A stretch of DNA of 20,266 nt. It comes from Acanthamoeba lenticulata (lineage: Eukaryota > Discosea > Longamoebia > Acanthamoebidae). Made by a program: the position numbers and the translations under genes. The notes beneath the pieces were generated by a model. It was not told the origin of the DNA. It searched no databases and was given only the letters and a program-made list of their open reading frames with translations. The stretch covers positions 1 through 20,266 of the forward strand of contig NAVB01001798.1 of NCBI GenBank assembly GCA_002179805.1, read 5' to 3'. Of the stretch, positions 1 through 8,319 are shown piece after piece; the stretch's first letter is position 1, and every line of letters starts with the position of its first letter.

Positions 1-68
1 TAACCCTAACCCTAACCCTAACCCTAACCCTAACCTAACCCTAACCCTAACCCTAACCCTAACCCTAA
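1..68. repeat. Telomere tract, (CCCTAA)n
   Basis: The first 68 bases are eleven to twelve head-to-tail CCCTAA units, the C-rich strand reading inward from the left end, as expected for a true chromosome terminus with TTAGGG-type repeats. One unit at 34-38 is CCTAA and has lost a C; the rest are regular. The tract ends sharply at 68. No second telomere block is seen in the window; a lone ATAACCCTAA near 1300 is a single unit and probably chance. Confidence 0.95.
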
Positions 69-132
69 TATGTCACAACAAAGACGTTGGACACCATGCT
101 TTCTATACACTATTGTTTCAAAAGACAAATCA

Positions 133-296
133 CACCATGATTTCTACAGACACCATGATTTCTTGGGTTCACCATATATACATCAGACATCGTGATTTCT
201 ACGTCACACACCATCATCTTTTGGTTTCTACAGCACGCCATGATTTCAAGATGTCACGACATATACACCATGATTTCTCCACACATCACAATTTCT
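133..296. repeat. Degenerate subtelomeric minisatellite (CACCATGATTTCT)
   Basis: About eight imperfect copies of CACCATGATTTCT occur at 133-145, 151-163, 189-200, 209-228 (diverged), 237-249, 266-278 and 284-296, separated by short AC-rich spacers of variable length. Two further copies lie at 1715-1727 and 1741-1752. The reading frames across them are artefacts of a low-complexity AC-rich strand. This looks like telomere-associated satellite, not a gene. Confidence 0.6.
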
Positions 297-686
297 ACAC
301 CTGACACACACACCAGACAATGTAATTCCACCACCACGCGTGACACCAGAAATAAGAATATCTGTTCTCTGTCAACACTTTTTCATACACACATAGTAGG
401 CAAATTCAATTCGCATAGAGATTGTCATCACCCAACAGTCTTCTTTTTCTCACCATCATTGGGAGATGCCAACAAAAAAATGCACACAAAGAAGAGAGAT
501 AGATACGTTACGCGCACACCACCATTACTTCTCATCGCTACTTCCACATCTCATCACACTCATGGTCGAGATTCTCTACAGAAGCGACAGACAATTTAAA
601 TCTGGCGCCAGAAATTCCATACCCATAAGCACCACCGATGGACCAATAGACAGACTTCCGCCACACACACACACAATGGACAACAT

Positions 687-1055
687 ATGATGAACATGGA
701 AATCGACACAACAACAGCACCACCAACCATGACAGACACGGGAATACCACACATACCACCCGAAATACTATACAAAGGCACCTACGCGTTAACGCACCGG
801 ATCATTAAACCCCGCTAACACCAATTTTTTATGTGCACCCAAGATGCTGAATATTGTGGCCACCATCACATCACCAACAAAGTCAGAAATTCCATGCCCA
901 AGGCACACCCACCACGTCATACCCATTCGCATGATGTGCCATTTGTGGAAGACATTGCAGATATCTGCACTCTCAGAGACGCACACACTACCCCATCAAT
1001 TATGCTGGCGATATACTTGAGTGGGCACGCACCCAGTAAAGAGGTATACATTAGA
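687..1055 (+). pseudogene. Decayed F-box/ankyrin-type gene relic
   Basis: The stretch begins with ATGATGAACATGG and can be read as MMNMEIDTTTAPP... followed by IPHIPPEILYKGTY, which matches the start of an F-box (LPPEIL). A second block at about 900-955 aligns at DNA level with the pseudogene at 5860-5905 (caccacgtcatacccattcg, then tgtggaagacattgca), the second half of the F-box. At about 1012-1030 it reads DILEWART, a single remnant of the 27-residue repeat. Stops and frame changes separate the three blocks. The upstream AC repeat and a gcgacaga motif are shared with the copy at 5729, so the two loci descend from one duplication. It cannot encode a full protein. Confidence 0.55.
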
Positions 1056-1060
1056 GCATA

Positions 1061-2046
1061 GAGAACAATTGTTGTCCAAAAAACAACAAGATATTTTTTT
1101 TAATCAAGGATGCCTTTTAGAGGGGGAGAGGTGTAATTTTTTTGTTGTAGGGACTAAGTGATGGTCCAGCCAGTTGGTGGCCATCGCTCCGTGTATTTTT
1201 TTGCAGCATGAGATGATGTTGGTGATGCGATATTAAGGTGTGTGTGTGTGTGTGTTGATAGCATATCCCATGTGCAATTTTTTTGCATGAGGGTCTCAAT
1301 ATAACCCTAATTATGGGCTGAGCGATACAGTGCATTGTTGAATGTCCTGGTATCATGTGCCCACTTTCTTTCATTCCTCCTCCTCGCACAACAGATACAC
1401 CTCACGCATGTACATAGAACACGCACACCCATTACTGACATCTCATGCTCAGAAAATTACACCAAGCATTACCAGCCAGCACCCTGCCCGTACACACTCC
1501 AGAGGGAGAGGAATCCGTGTATACCACAGACAATACGCAAAAAAATCTTGTGTATACACTCTCTCTTTGGGACAAGATCATCCACATCTTGGACTGCAAG
1601 ATTTTTCACTTTTCATACATGCATCAAGGCATCATACATGCACATGCAATCATCATAAAGTGAATGCATGTCTGATATTGTGTACTGGCCAAATTACAGA
1701 CACATATCACCAGACATCATGATTTCTGGATTTCACCACCTACCATGATTTCCATACATATACACACCAGACACCAAACAGCTAAGATCTGATGCCACAA
1801 TACCTGGGTAGAAATACCTGGGCCCTATTCACACACCTGAGATTTCACGCCTGAAAAAATCCCACTTTCTGAAGCACACAAACCCATTCACACTGTGGAC
1901 AATAATGCAAAGAAACGTACAGCATGCAAAAACAAATCTTACCTGTCAGATATTCATCTGCGGGCACGGTCCATCTCATGGGCGACTATTCTATGTTGGT
2001 TCGAAAAGAATCAAGCGCGGTGCCTCGCGGTTTATGCTGACTTTCT
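1061..2046. other. Subtelomeric spacer without recognisable gene
   Basis: This spacer of nearly 1 kb has lower GC than the flanking genes. It holds a (GT)9 run at 1238-1255, homopolymer T runs and two outlying copies of the CACCATGATTTCT minisatellite (1715-1752). Reading frames of up to 126 codons on either strand are rich in His, Thr and Ser because of the AC-rich strand; they show no domain and no conserved motif. Nothing here supports a gene. Confidence 0.6.
1238..1255. repeat. (GT)9 microsatellite
   Basis: Nine uninterrupted GT dinucleotides lie in the subtelomeric spacer. A similar AC run lies upstream of the decayed genes at about 662-675 and 5701-5716. Confidence 0.85.
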
Positions 2047-2051
2047 TTATT
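2046..2051 (-). terminator. Poly(A) signal overlapping the stop codon
   Basis: On the minus strand the stop codon of the F-box/ankyrin gene is read as GAA TAA AGA, so AATAAA is shared between the last sense codon, the stop and the next base. The same overlap is found at 6532-6537 and 6916-6921. Confidence 0.5.
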
Positions 2052-3660
2052 CTTTGGTGTCGGTTTGGCTTAGCCACGTCCCAATGGCCTCCGGCGTAGA
2101 AGGCCAAGTAGTGGCACACAAAAACATACACATCGTCCTGGTCTGTTCATTCCATGGGCAGCCGTTGGCGTGGGCCCACTTGAGCACGTTGAGGTGGCCT
2201 CCCTCGGCCGCTGCCTGGTATGTCGTCCCATCCCACGGGCAGCCTTTGGCGCGTGCCCACTGGAGCACTTTGAGATGGCCTCCCGACGCCGCATCACGGC
2301 AAGTCGTTGCGTCCCACGGCCAGCCGTTGGTGCGTAGCCACTTAAGTGTGTTCAGGCGGCCTCTTTTGGCTGCTCTGGCGCAAGTATTCGCAAAACAGGG
2401 AGAGCCGTTTTGGTGTGCCCACGCGAGTATCTTAATATGGCCTCCTGCGGCTGCTCCTGCACAGATAGCTGCTAGGATATCGCTAGTTCTGCGCCCTCCG
2501 GCCTTGTCCCACCACCACAGTAGCACTTCGAAGTGGCCTCCCACAGACGCGTCGTAGCAAATGTCAATCTCGTCCGTGCCGCTCAGGGAGGATGGAAGCG
2601 TCCTGTCGATGTTGTTGGTGTGTGCCCACTGGAGCACCTTCAGGTGACCATTTGCTGCAGCAATCCGCCTGACCTCAGCGTGTCGTAGTCCATAAACATC
2701 GACAGTCTCGTCCAATGGGCAGCCGTGGGCGTGCGCCCACTGGAGCACCTCCAAGTGACCGTTCATCGCAGCACCCTTGTAGGTGAAAAGGTCCCACGGG
2801 CAGCCATTGGCGCGGGCCCATTGGAGTATGTTGAGATGGCCCCCCTTGGCGGCTCCCGCACATGTGTCTTCGGCCCACCCTGCGCCATTGGCGCGGGCCC
2901 ACTGGAGTATATTGAGATGGCCTCCCTCAGCGGCTCCCGCACAGGTATGTTGATCCCATGGGCAGCCGTTGGCGCGGGCCCACTGGAGTACGTCGAGATG
3001 GCCTCCCTTGGCGGCTTCCGCACATGTGTCTCCTTCCCACGGTGTGTCGTTGTCGATGAACCACTGGAGGATATCACCGTCCCACGGGCAGCCGTTGGCG
3101 CGCGCCCACCGGAGTACGTCGAGGTGGCCTCCCTTAGCGGCTCCAGCACAGGTACGTTGATCCCATGGGCAGCCGTTGGCGCAGGCCCACTGGAGTACGT
3201 CGAGATGGCCTCCCTTGGCGGCCTCCGCACAGGTCTGCTTGTCCCACGGGAATGGAGGGACTTGGCGACGCGCCCACTGGAGCACGTCGAGATGGCCGCC
3301 TCTGGCCGCCTCGGCGCAAACATCGCGAATTCCTTCCTGACAAGGGCACGCGTTGGAGTGGGCCCACTTGACAAGATTGAGGTGGCCATGACGAGCAGCA
3401 TGCGCGCACAACCGATGTGACTTCTTCATGGTCATTCTATGCACGTTTGGGTGGCCTTTGACGACGAGGTCGGCGGCATCGCGCCACTTGTGACACACAC
3501 GGCGCACGGAGATCAATTGAGGATCGATGGATAGATTTACTCTGTTGGTCTTGGTGGTGATAAAGGTGTGCCGGAAGATGTAGACCAAGATTTCAGTGGG
3601 CAGATCTTCCATGGTTGGAGCCAAGAAAGATGCGGCAGTAACGACGCTGCTAGAGTCCAT
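2047..3660 (-). CDS. F-box protein with 27-residue ankyrin-type repeats
   Basis: This intronless gene encodes 537 residues starting at MDSSSVV; a GTG two codons upstream is not a plausible eukaryotic start, and paralogues also begin MD(S/A). Residues about 17-65 are an F-box (MEDLPTEILVYIF, then LISVRRVCHKWRDAA), expected to bind Skp1 in an SCF ubiquitin ligase. From about residue 85 to the end run some 14 repeats of the form CPWDxxTCAxAAKGGHLDVLQWARANG, a solenoid expected to bind a substrate. One repeat is internally deleted: CPWDG runs straight into DILQWF (near 3075-3085), losing about 12 residues in frame. The C-terminus IGTWLSQTDTKE resembles IVSWIKSETSK of the 6917-8146 paralogue. It diverges from the 3821 gene across a 160-bp shared promoter. 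The reading frame is open throughout. The substrate is unknown. Intact pandoravirus genes encode similar proteins. Confidence 0.85.
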   Translation of the reverse strand: MDSSSVVTAASFLAPTMEDLPTEILVYIFRHTFITTKTNRVNLSIDPQLISVRRVCHKWRDAADLVVKGHPNVHRMTMKKSHRLCAHAARHGHLNLVKWAHSNACPCQEGIRDVCAEAARGGHLDVLQWARRQVPPFPWDKQTCAEAAKGGHLDVLQWACANGCPWDQRTCAGAAKGGHLDVLRWARANGCPWDGDILQWFIDNDTPWEGDTCAEAAKGGHLDVLQWARANGCPWDQHTCAGAAEGGHLNILQWARANGAGWAEDTCAGAAKGGHLNILQWARANGCPWDLFTYKGAAMNGHLEVLQWAHAHGCPLDETVDVYGLRHAEVRRIAAANGHLKVLQWAHTNNIDRTLPSSLSGTDEIDICYDASVGGHFEVLLWWWDKAGGRRTSDILAAICAGAAAGGHIKILAWAHQNGSPCFANTCARAAKRGRLNTLKWLRTNGWPWDATTCRDAASGGHLKVLQWARAKGCPWDGTTYQAAAEGGHLNVLKWAHANGCPWNEQTRTMCMFLCATTWPSTPEAIGTWLSQTDTKE

Positions 3661-3820
3661 GTGCACGGGGCCGAGGTTACTCGCTGCTTGCCGCGTGGTG
3701 CTCTGTCGCGTGTTTACCGTTGTGCTTTTCTTCTGATTTCTTATTCATTTCCTGACCATTTCCGGTTTGCGCCAAAATAAAGGGGTGCTTCTTGCGGACG
3801 CCAACCTCAGCCACGCACGC
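3661..3820. promoter_or_regulatory. Bidirectional promoter of the first divergent pair
   Basis: This spacer separates the divergent ATGs at 3660 (minus) and 3821 (plus). Bases 3661-3790 are almost identical to 8147-8288 between the second divergent pair, with only a few substitutions and a small indel. It contains taccgttgtgctttt followed by cttctgatttcttattc (3715-3750), and a TATA-like ccaaaataaagg at 3772-3783 about 40 bases before the plus-strand ATG. Similarity ends abruptly just after ggggtgcttcttgc. Promoter function is inferred from position and conservation. Confidence 0.6.
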
Positions 3821-5418
3821 ATGGATTCTAGCAACAACGACACCGTTACTGCTGTGTTTCTCCCGACCACCATTGAGACTCTTCCCCCCGAAGTCTTGCA
3901 GGCCATCTTCACACATACCTTCGTGGTCAACAAAACCAGAGGAAATATTGTTGGATGCTACAAATCCATTGACGCTCAGTGGATCTCTGTGCGCCAGGTA
4001 TGCTCCAACTGGCGCAATGCTGCCGACGATGTGGTAAGCAGCAGCTATGCTCAGAACAAGACTTCTCATCCGAGAGTACACACCAGCAAGACTGTACAAG
4101 GATCAATTAGGAAGAAGGCGCGCCGACTCAACACACACGCTGCTCGTCGGGGCCACCTCGGTCTTATCAAGTGGGCGCGCGCCAATGGCTGCCCGTGGGA
4201 TGAGCAAACCTGCTCGCAAGCGGCTGCGGGAGGCCACCTGGAGATACTGCAGTGGGCGCGCGCCAACAGCTGTCCGTGGAACGAGGACACCTGCGTGGAG
4301 GCAGCAGCAGGAGGCCACCTGGAGATTCTGCAGTGGGCGCGCGCCAACGGCTGCCCGTGGGACGAGGACACCTGTACAGCAGCAGCCAAGGGAGGTCACC
4401 TCAACGTGCTCCAGTGGACCCACGCCAACGGCGCGCCGTGGGGTGGACGCACCTGCCAAGCAGCGGCCGCGCGCGGTCACTTGAACGTGGTCCAGTGGCT
4501 GCATGCCAATGGCTGCCCCTGGAACAAGGAGACCTGCGGCCAGGCGGCTGAGGGAGGCCATCTCAACGTACTCCAGTGGGCGCGTGCCAACGGTTGCCCT
4601 TGGGATGAGGCGACCTGCTACGCAGCAGCCAGGGGAGGCCACCTCGACGTGCTCCAGTGGCTCCGTGCCAACGGCTGTCCATGGAACGAGTGGACCTGCA
4701 GCGCAGCGGCCGAGGGCGGCCATCTGGCTGTGCTACAGTGGGCATGCACCAATGGTTGCCCATGGGACATGGCGACTTGTGAACAGGCCGCCAACGGAGG
4801 TCATCTCGAAATGCTCCAGTGGGCGCACGCCAATGGATGTCCATGGGACTGGCATACCTGTAACTACGCAGCCACAGGAGGCCATCTTGACGTACTCCAG
4901 TGGGCCTATGATAATGGCTGCCCATGGGACAAGACGATCTGTGAAGAGGCGGCCAAGGGAGGTCATCTCAAAATGCTCCAGTGGGCCTATGATAATGGCT
5001 GCCCCTGGGATATAGAGACCTTTGACATGGCCTCCCGTGGCGGGCACCTCGATGTGCTCCAGTGGTTGCTTGCCAATGGGTTTACATTGGACAAGACAAC
5101 CTGCGCCATGGCAGCCTGGGGAGCCATCTCAACGTGCTCCAGTGGGCCCGCGCCAACAGCTGCCCATGGGACGAAGACACCTGCAGCGCAGCGGCTGAGG
5201 GAGGCCATCTCAACGTGCTCCAGTGGGCACATGCCAATGGCTGCCCATGGGATAAGCAGACCTGCGAAAGCGCGGCACTAGGAGGCCATGACGATGTGCT
5301 CCAGTGGGCACGCGCCAACGGCTGCCCGTGGGATGAGTGGACCTGTCTCAAATGTGAGGCACACTTAGCAAACGCCACAGTAGCAAAGCACAAGAGAAGG
5401 CACCAAATTCTCTCGTAA
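3821..5418 (+). CDS. F-box/ankyrin-type repeat protein, frameshifted near 5121
   Basis: Translation starts at MDSSNNDTV; the upstream TTG at 3767 is not credible. Residues about 17-70 form an F-box (IETLPPEVLQAIF, then WISVRQVCSNWRNAA), followed by a spacer and about 15 repeats of CPWDExTCxxAAxGGHLxVLQWARANG, each 27 residues (81 bp). The frame holds for about 433 residues. At 5118-5124 the sequence tggggagccatctc lacks one G compared with the family tggggaggccatctc; after that the repeats continue in the next frame to a stop at 5416-5418, giving three more repeats. As read, the protein ends at 5281 after 486 residues with a nonsense tail. It is either a young pseudogene or a gene carrying one assembly or sequencing error. 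Role: probable SCF adaptor with unknown substrate. Confidence 0.75.
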
Positions 5419-5728
5419 CACAACAGAGGACACCATAACAAATGCAGCTGTCATCTTACTCCGCCCACAACAAAGAATTTTTTGCAGTTGACGCTGAACC
5501 GCCTTTTTTTTGTTGTCTTTGTGTTGATATCATGAGGATCACGACCCATGGGAGGAAGAAACCAGTGAAGTCCACTTCAACGCGCATCAGTGGGTCATGA
5601 GAATAGGCGGCCATTGAGTGAAGAGATGTACATGGTTAAGGGCGACAGAAAATTATCACCCAATTGCACTCATTACACAAACAACGTCTTATATTGATAG
5701 ACACACACACACACACAAAGGAGACCAC
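5419..5728. other. Spacer with faint repeat-gene remnant
   Basis: No gene is visible. At 5543-5612 one plus-strand frame reads DPWEEETSE, then HQWVM and IGGH before a stop, in the order expected of a repeat unit (CPWDEETC ... QWA ... GGH); this may be a trace of another family member. An AC repeat (5701-5716) precedes the decayed gene that follows, as it does before the relic at 687. Confidence 0.35.
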
Positions 5729-6536
5729 ATGATGAACATGGATATCGAGACAACAGCACCCTTGACCAATACAGGAATACAACATGTACTACCAGAAGGA
5801 CTGGGCACATCATACTTAAATATCTTATCATCTAGAAGAGGGTCATCCATCTACCACATCCAGCATCACGTCATGCCCATTCGTCACCTGTGGAAAGACA
5901 TCGCAAAACACATCACATCCCAACACCTTGAAAGCAACATGATTGAAGTGTGTGCACAGATTAAACACATTGGCCTGCCCCTCATTCAGTGGGCACGCAA
6001 AAACGGTGCACCACTGTTCGAGAGCGCATGCACCAACGCTGCTGGAGGTAGTCATCTCGACACGCTCAAGTGGCTACGCGCCCACGGCTGCCCATGGGAC
6101 GAGTGGTCGTGCACGGTAGCCACCCGCAACAGACATCTGAAAGTGCTCCAGTGGCTACACGCCAGTGGATGTCCATGGGACGGAACAACTTGCGCGTATG
6201 CCACACGTGGAGAACACTCGACGTCCTCAAATGGGCGCGCCCACGGCTGCCTGTGGAGCAGGATGACTTGTACAAATGCTGCTTGATGTGGACACCTTGC
6301 CGTTCTCAAATGGGCGTATGCCAATGGCTGCCCATGGGACGAAACAACATAGGACATCTTCACATACTTCAGTGGCTCCGTGCTAACAAATGTCCATGGC
6401 ACAAAAGTGAATGTCTGCGCGCGGCCAAAAGTGTAGGACACAATGGATCACATCAACCAATAAGTATCATGACGACTCTGACTCTGACCTTGATACGGCC
6501 TCCGACTCTGACCATGATGATGATGTCACACAATAA
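5729..6536 (+). pseudogene. Decayed F-box/ankyrin-type gene with acidic C-terminal tail
   Basis: Start MMNMDIETTAPL matches the relic at 687. An F-box remnant is visible (HVLPEGL, then HHVMPIRHLWKDIAKH), followed by repeats (LIQWARKNGAP, LDTLKWLRAHGCPWDEWSC, LKVLQWLHASGCPWDGTTC). Lesions: two nearby single-base losses around 6215-6240 shift the frame out and back; an in-frame TGA at 6284-6286 interrupts NAA-CGHLAVLKWAYANGCPW; a deletion around 6350 fuses ETT to GHLHILQWLRANKCPW in another frame; and a further shift precedes the end. The probable original ending is QWITSTNKYHDDSDSD...DDDVTQ, an Asp/Ser-rich tail, with the stop TAA overlapping AATAAA. It is more divergent from the consensus than the neighbours and so looks older. 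Confidence 0.7.
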
Positions 6537-6537
6537 A
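6532..6537 (+). terminator. Poly(A) signal overlapping the ancestral stop
   Basis: CAA TAA AAA at the end of the decayed gene gives AATAAA spanning the stop codon, as in the genes ending at 2047 and 6917. This supports the reading of the ancestral end at 6536. Confidence 0.45.
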
Positions 6538-6667
6538 AAAACAAAAATTCTCACTCATTTTTCATGTCATGACGATGGCATTATACATAACAATATGATA
6601 TGGGGGTTGAAGTGCTACGTATCATACTGGGACACCTCGTTACCCTGCCATAGGCAGGTTGGCTACA

Positions 6668-6748
6668 CACCATATCAACCACCACGTCTTACCAATCCGC
6701 GGCGTGCGACACTTACAGAAGGACACAACGACCACCACATCACACAAT
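6668..6748 (+). pseudogene. F-box remnant fragment
   Basis: In one plus-strand frame this reads HHINHHVLPIRGVRHLQKD, which resembles YHIQHHVMPIRHLWKDIA of the decayed gene at 5729 and the second block of the relic at 687. No repeats follow. The rest of 6537-6916 is AT-rich spacer with no recognisable feature. The match is short and made by eye. Confidence 0.4.
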
Positions 6749-6915
6749 GATCATGCTTGGATGATGTGGCCACACAATAAATCACCACAGACATGAGAGT
6801 ACACTACGATCTCCTCAGACCCACACACATATACCACAATGGCCCCCCTCCTGTCACTCAATTGTTACATGATTCAAAATGTATGAGATATCACATTTCA
6901 CCCACATTTACCAGA

Positions 6916-6921
6916 TTTATT
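6916..6921 (-). terminator. Poly(A) signal overlapping the stop codon
   Basis: The minus-strand gene ends AGT AAA TAA ATC, so AATAAA overlaps the stop, the same arrangement as at 2046-2051. Confidence 0.5.
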
Positions 6922-8146
6922 TACTAGTCTCACTTTTGATCCATGACACTATCTGATGATGCCCTTTAGATCCGGCCTCAAGGGAACACTTCCTCGCGTT
7001 CCACAGGCAGCCGTTGGCGCGGGCCCACCGGAGCACGTCCAAGTGGCCGCCCCGGGCGGCTTCGATGCAGGTCGTCTCGTCCCACGGTGCGTCGTGCGAC
7101 CGTGCCCATTGAAGTATGGCCAGGCGGCCTCTTCCGGCTGCACCAGCGCAGGTACTCGGATTACAGGGACAGCCGTTTTCGTGTGCCCACTCGAGTATGT
7201 TGAGATGGCCTCCCTCGGCTGCCGCTGCGCAGATCAGTGCTAAGATATTTCTGCGCTCGTTCCACCCTTTGACATGAACCCACCACGAGAGCACTTCGAG
7301 GTGGCCTCCCATGGCCGCGTCGGAACAAATGCTCACCTCGTCCGTGTTCATTACGAGGGCAAGCGGCGATGTAGGCGTCCCGTCGATTTTGTTGTCGTGC
7401 GCCCACTGGAGCACCTCCAGGTGGCCATATGCTGCAGCGGTCCGCCTGACCTGAGCGTACGCACTCCCAGAGTTCTTGGGGCATCCGTTGGCGTGTGCCC
7501 ACTGGAGCACCTCCAAATGACCGTTCATCGCAGCACCCTCGTAGGTAAAACAGTCCCACGGGCAGCCATTGGCGCGGGCCCATTGGAGCACGTCGAGATG
7601 GCCTCCCTTGGCGGCTCCCGCACAGGTGTATTTGTCCCATGGGCAGCCGTTGTCGCGGGCCCACTGGAGTACATCGAGATGGCCTCCCTCGGCTGCTGCG
7701 CTGCAGGTGTTCTCGTCCCACGGGCATGGAGGGTCTTGGCCACGCGCCCACTGGAGCACGTTGAGAAGGCCTCCCTTGGCCGCCGCCGCACAGGTCTGCT
7801 CGTCCCAGAAGAATGGAGGGTCTTGTCCACGGGCCCACTCAACAAGACTGAGGTGACCGTGCTGAGCGGCACGCGCGCACAACCGACGTGACTTCTTCCC
7901 GATCATTCTTTGCACGTTTGGGTGGCCTTCGATGACGAGGTCGGTGGCATTGCGCCACTTGTGACACACATGGCGCGCAGAGATCAAGAGAGGATTGATG
8001 GATAGCTGTCCTCCATATTTTTTTACATGGGGTTCGGTGGTCTTGATGACGATGAAGGTGTGTCGGAAGATGTAGACCAACATTTCGAGGGGCAAAGTTT
8101 CCATGGTGATTGGAGATGCGGCAGTAACAGCATTGCTAGCGTCCAT
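6917..8146 (-). CDS. F-box protein with 27-residue ankyrin-type repeats (intact)
   Basis: This is an uninterrupted 409-codon frame starting MDASNAV. Residues about 14-66 form the F-box (METLPLEMLVYIF, then LISARHVCHKWRNAT). A basic linker (RMIGKKSRRLCARAAQHGHLSL) leads into about 11 repeats, some with insertions: GQDPPFFWD and GQDPPCPWD replace NGCPWD, and two longer units carry DNKIDGTPTSPL and SWWVHVKGWNERR. The C-terminus is HHQIVSWIKSETSK. It is collinear with the 2047-3660 protein, including the unusual long units, so the two are the same duplicate; the latter has gained repeats or this one has lost them. It diverges from the 8320 gene. Likely a cytosolic or nuclear SCF adaptor; target unknown. 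This is the best preserved family member in the window. Confidence 0.87.
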   Translation of the reverse strand: MDASNAVTAASPITMETLPLEMLVYIFRHTFIVIKTTEPHVKKYGGQLSINPLLISARHVCHKWRNATDLVIEGHPNVQRMIGKKSRRLCARAAQHGHLSLVEWARGQDPPFFWDEQTCAAAAKGGLLNVLQWARGQDPPCPWDENTCSAAAEGGHLDVLQWARDNGCPWDKYTCAGAAKGGHLDVLQWARANGCPWDCFTYEGAAMNGHLEVLQWAHANGCPKNSGSAYAQVRRTAAAYGHLEVLQWAHDNKIDGTPTSPLALVMNTDEVSICSDAAMGGHLEVLSWWVHVKGWNERRNILALICAAAAEGGHLNILEWAHENGCPCNPSTCAGAAGRGRLAILQWARSHDAPWDETTCIEAARGGHLDVLRWARANGCLWNARKCSLEAGSKGHHQIVSWIKSETSK

Positions 8147-8319
8147 GTGCGCGGGGCCGAGGTCACTCGCTGCTTGCCGCGTGGTGCTCTGTCGCGTGTT
8201 TACCGTTGTGCTTTTCTTCTGATTTCTTATTCATTTCCTGACCATTTCCGGTTTGCGCCAAAATAAAAGGGGTGCTTCTTGCAGTCACTGTCTTTTCCCC
8301 GACAATTTCTGGCTGGCCA
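8147..8319. promoter_or_regulatory. Bidirectional promoter of the second divergent pair
   Basis: Bases 8147-8288 repeat 3661-3790 almost letter for letter, including taccgttgtgctttt (8201-8215), cttctgatttcttattc and the AT-rich ccaaaataaaagg at 8257-8269. Beyond 8288 the plus-strand side diverges completely from the first pair. The ATGs on either side are at 8146 (minus) and 8320 (plus). Confidence 0.6.

Noticed and set aside
192..599. 135-codon plus-strand frame next to the telomere
   Set aside because: It runs through the degenerate minisatellite and AC-rich spacer; overlapping frames are equally open.
1335..1722. 107- and 126-codon plus-strand frames
   Set aside because: Composition is dominated by His, Thr, Ser and Cys from an AC-rich strand; there is no homology, and they contain part of the minisatellite.
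1995..2010. ggttcgaaa resembling a tRNA B box
   Set aside because: No acceptor stem, A box or anticodon arm can be placed around it.
2725..3420. Long open frames antisense to the repeat genes (also 4103-4723, 7274-7891, 8614-9003, 11217-11825)
   Set aside because: They arise because the 81-bp coding unit is open in several frames; they read as repeated ARAHWSTSRWPP-like or VPRAAVGAGPLEYVEMA-like strings with no start, domain or promoter of their own.
3767..3820. N-terminal extension of the plus-strand repeat gene upstream of 3821
   Set aside because: It would need a TTG start inside the conserved promoter element; paralogues begin at the equivalent MD(S/A) methionine.
4150..5340. Regular 81-bp direct repeats resembling an array such as CRISPR
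   Set aside because: The period is 27 codons, the units are contiguous with no unique spacers, and they encode a conserved protein repeat.
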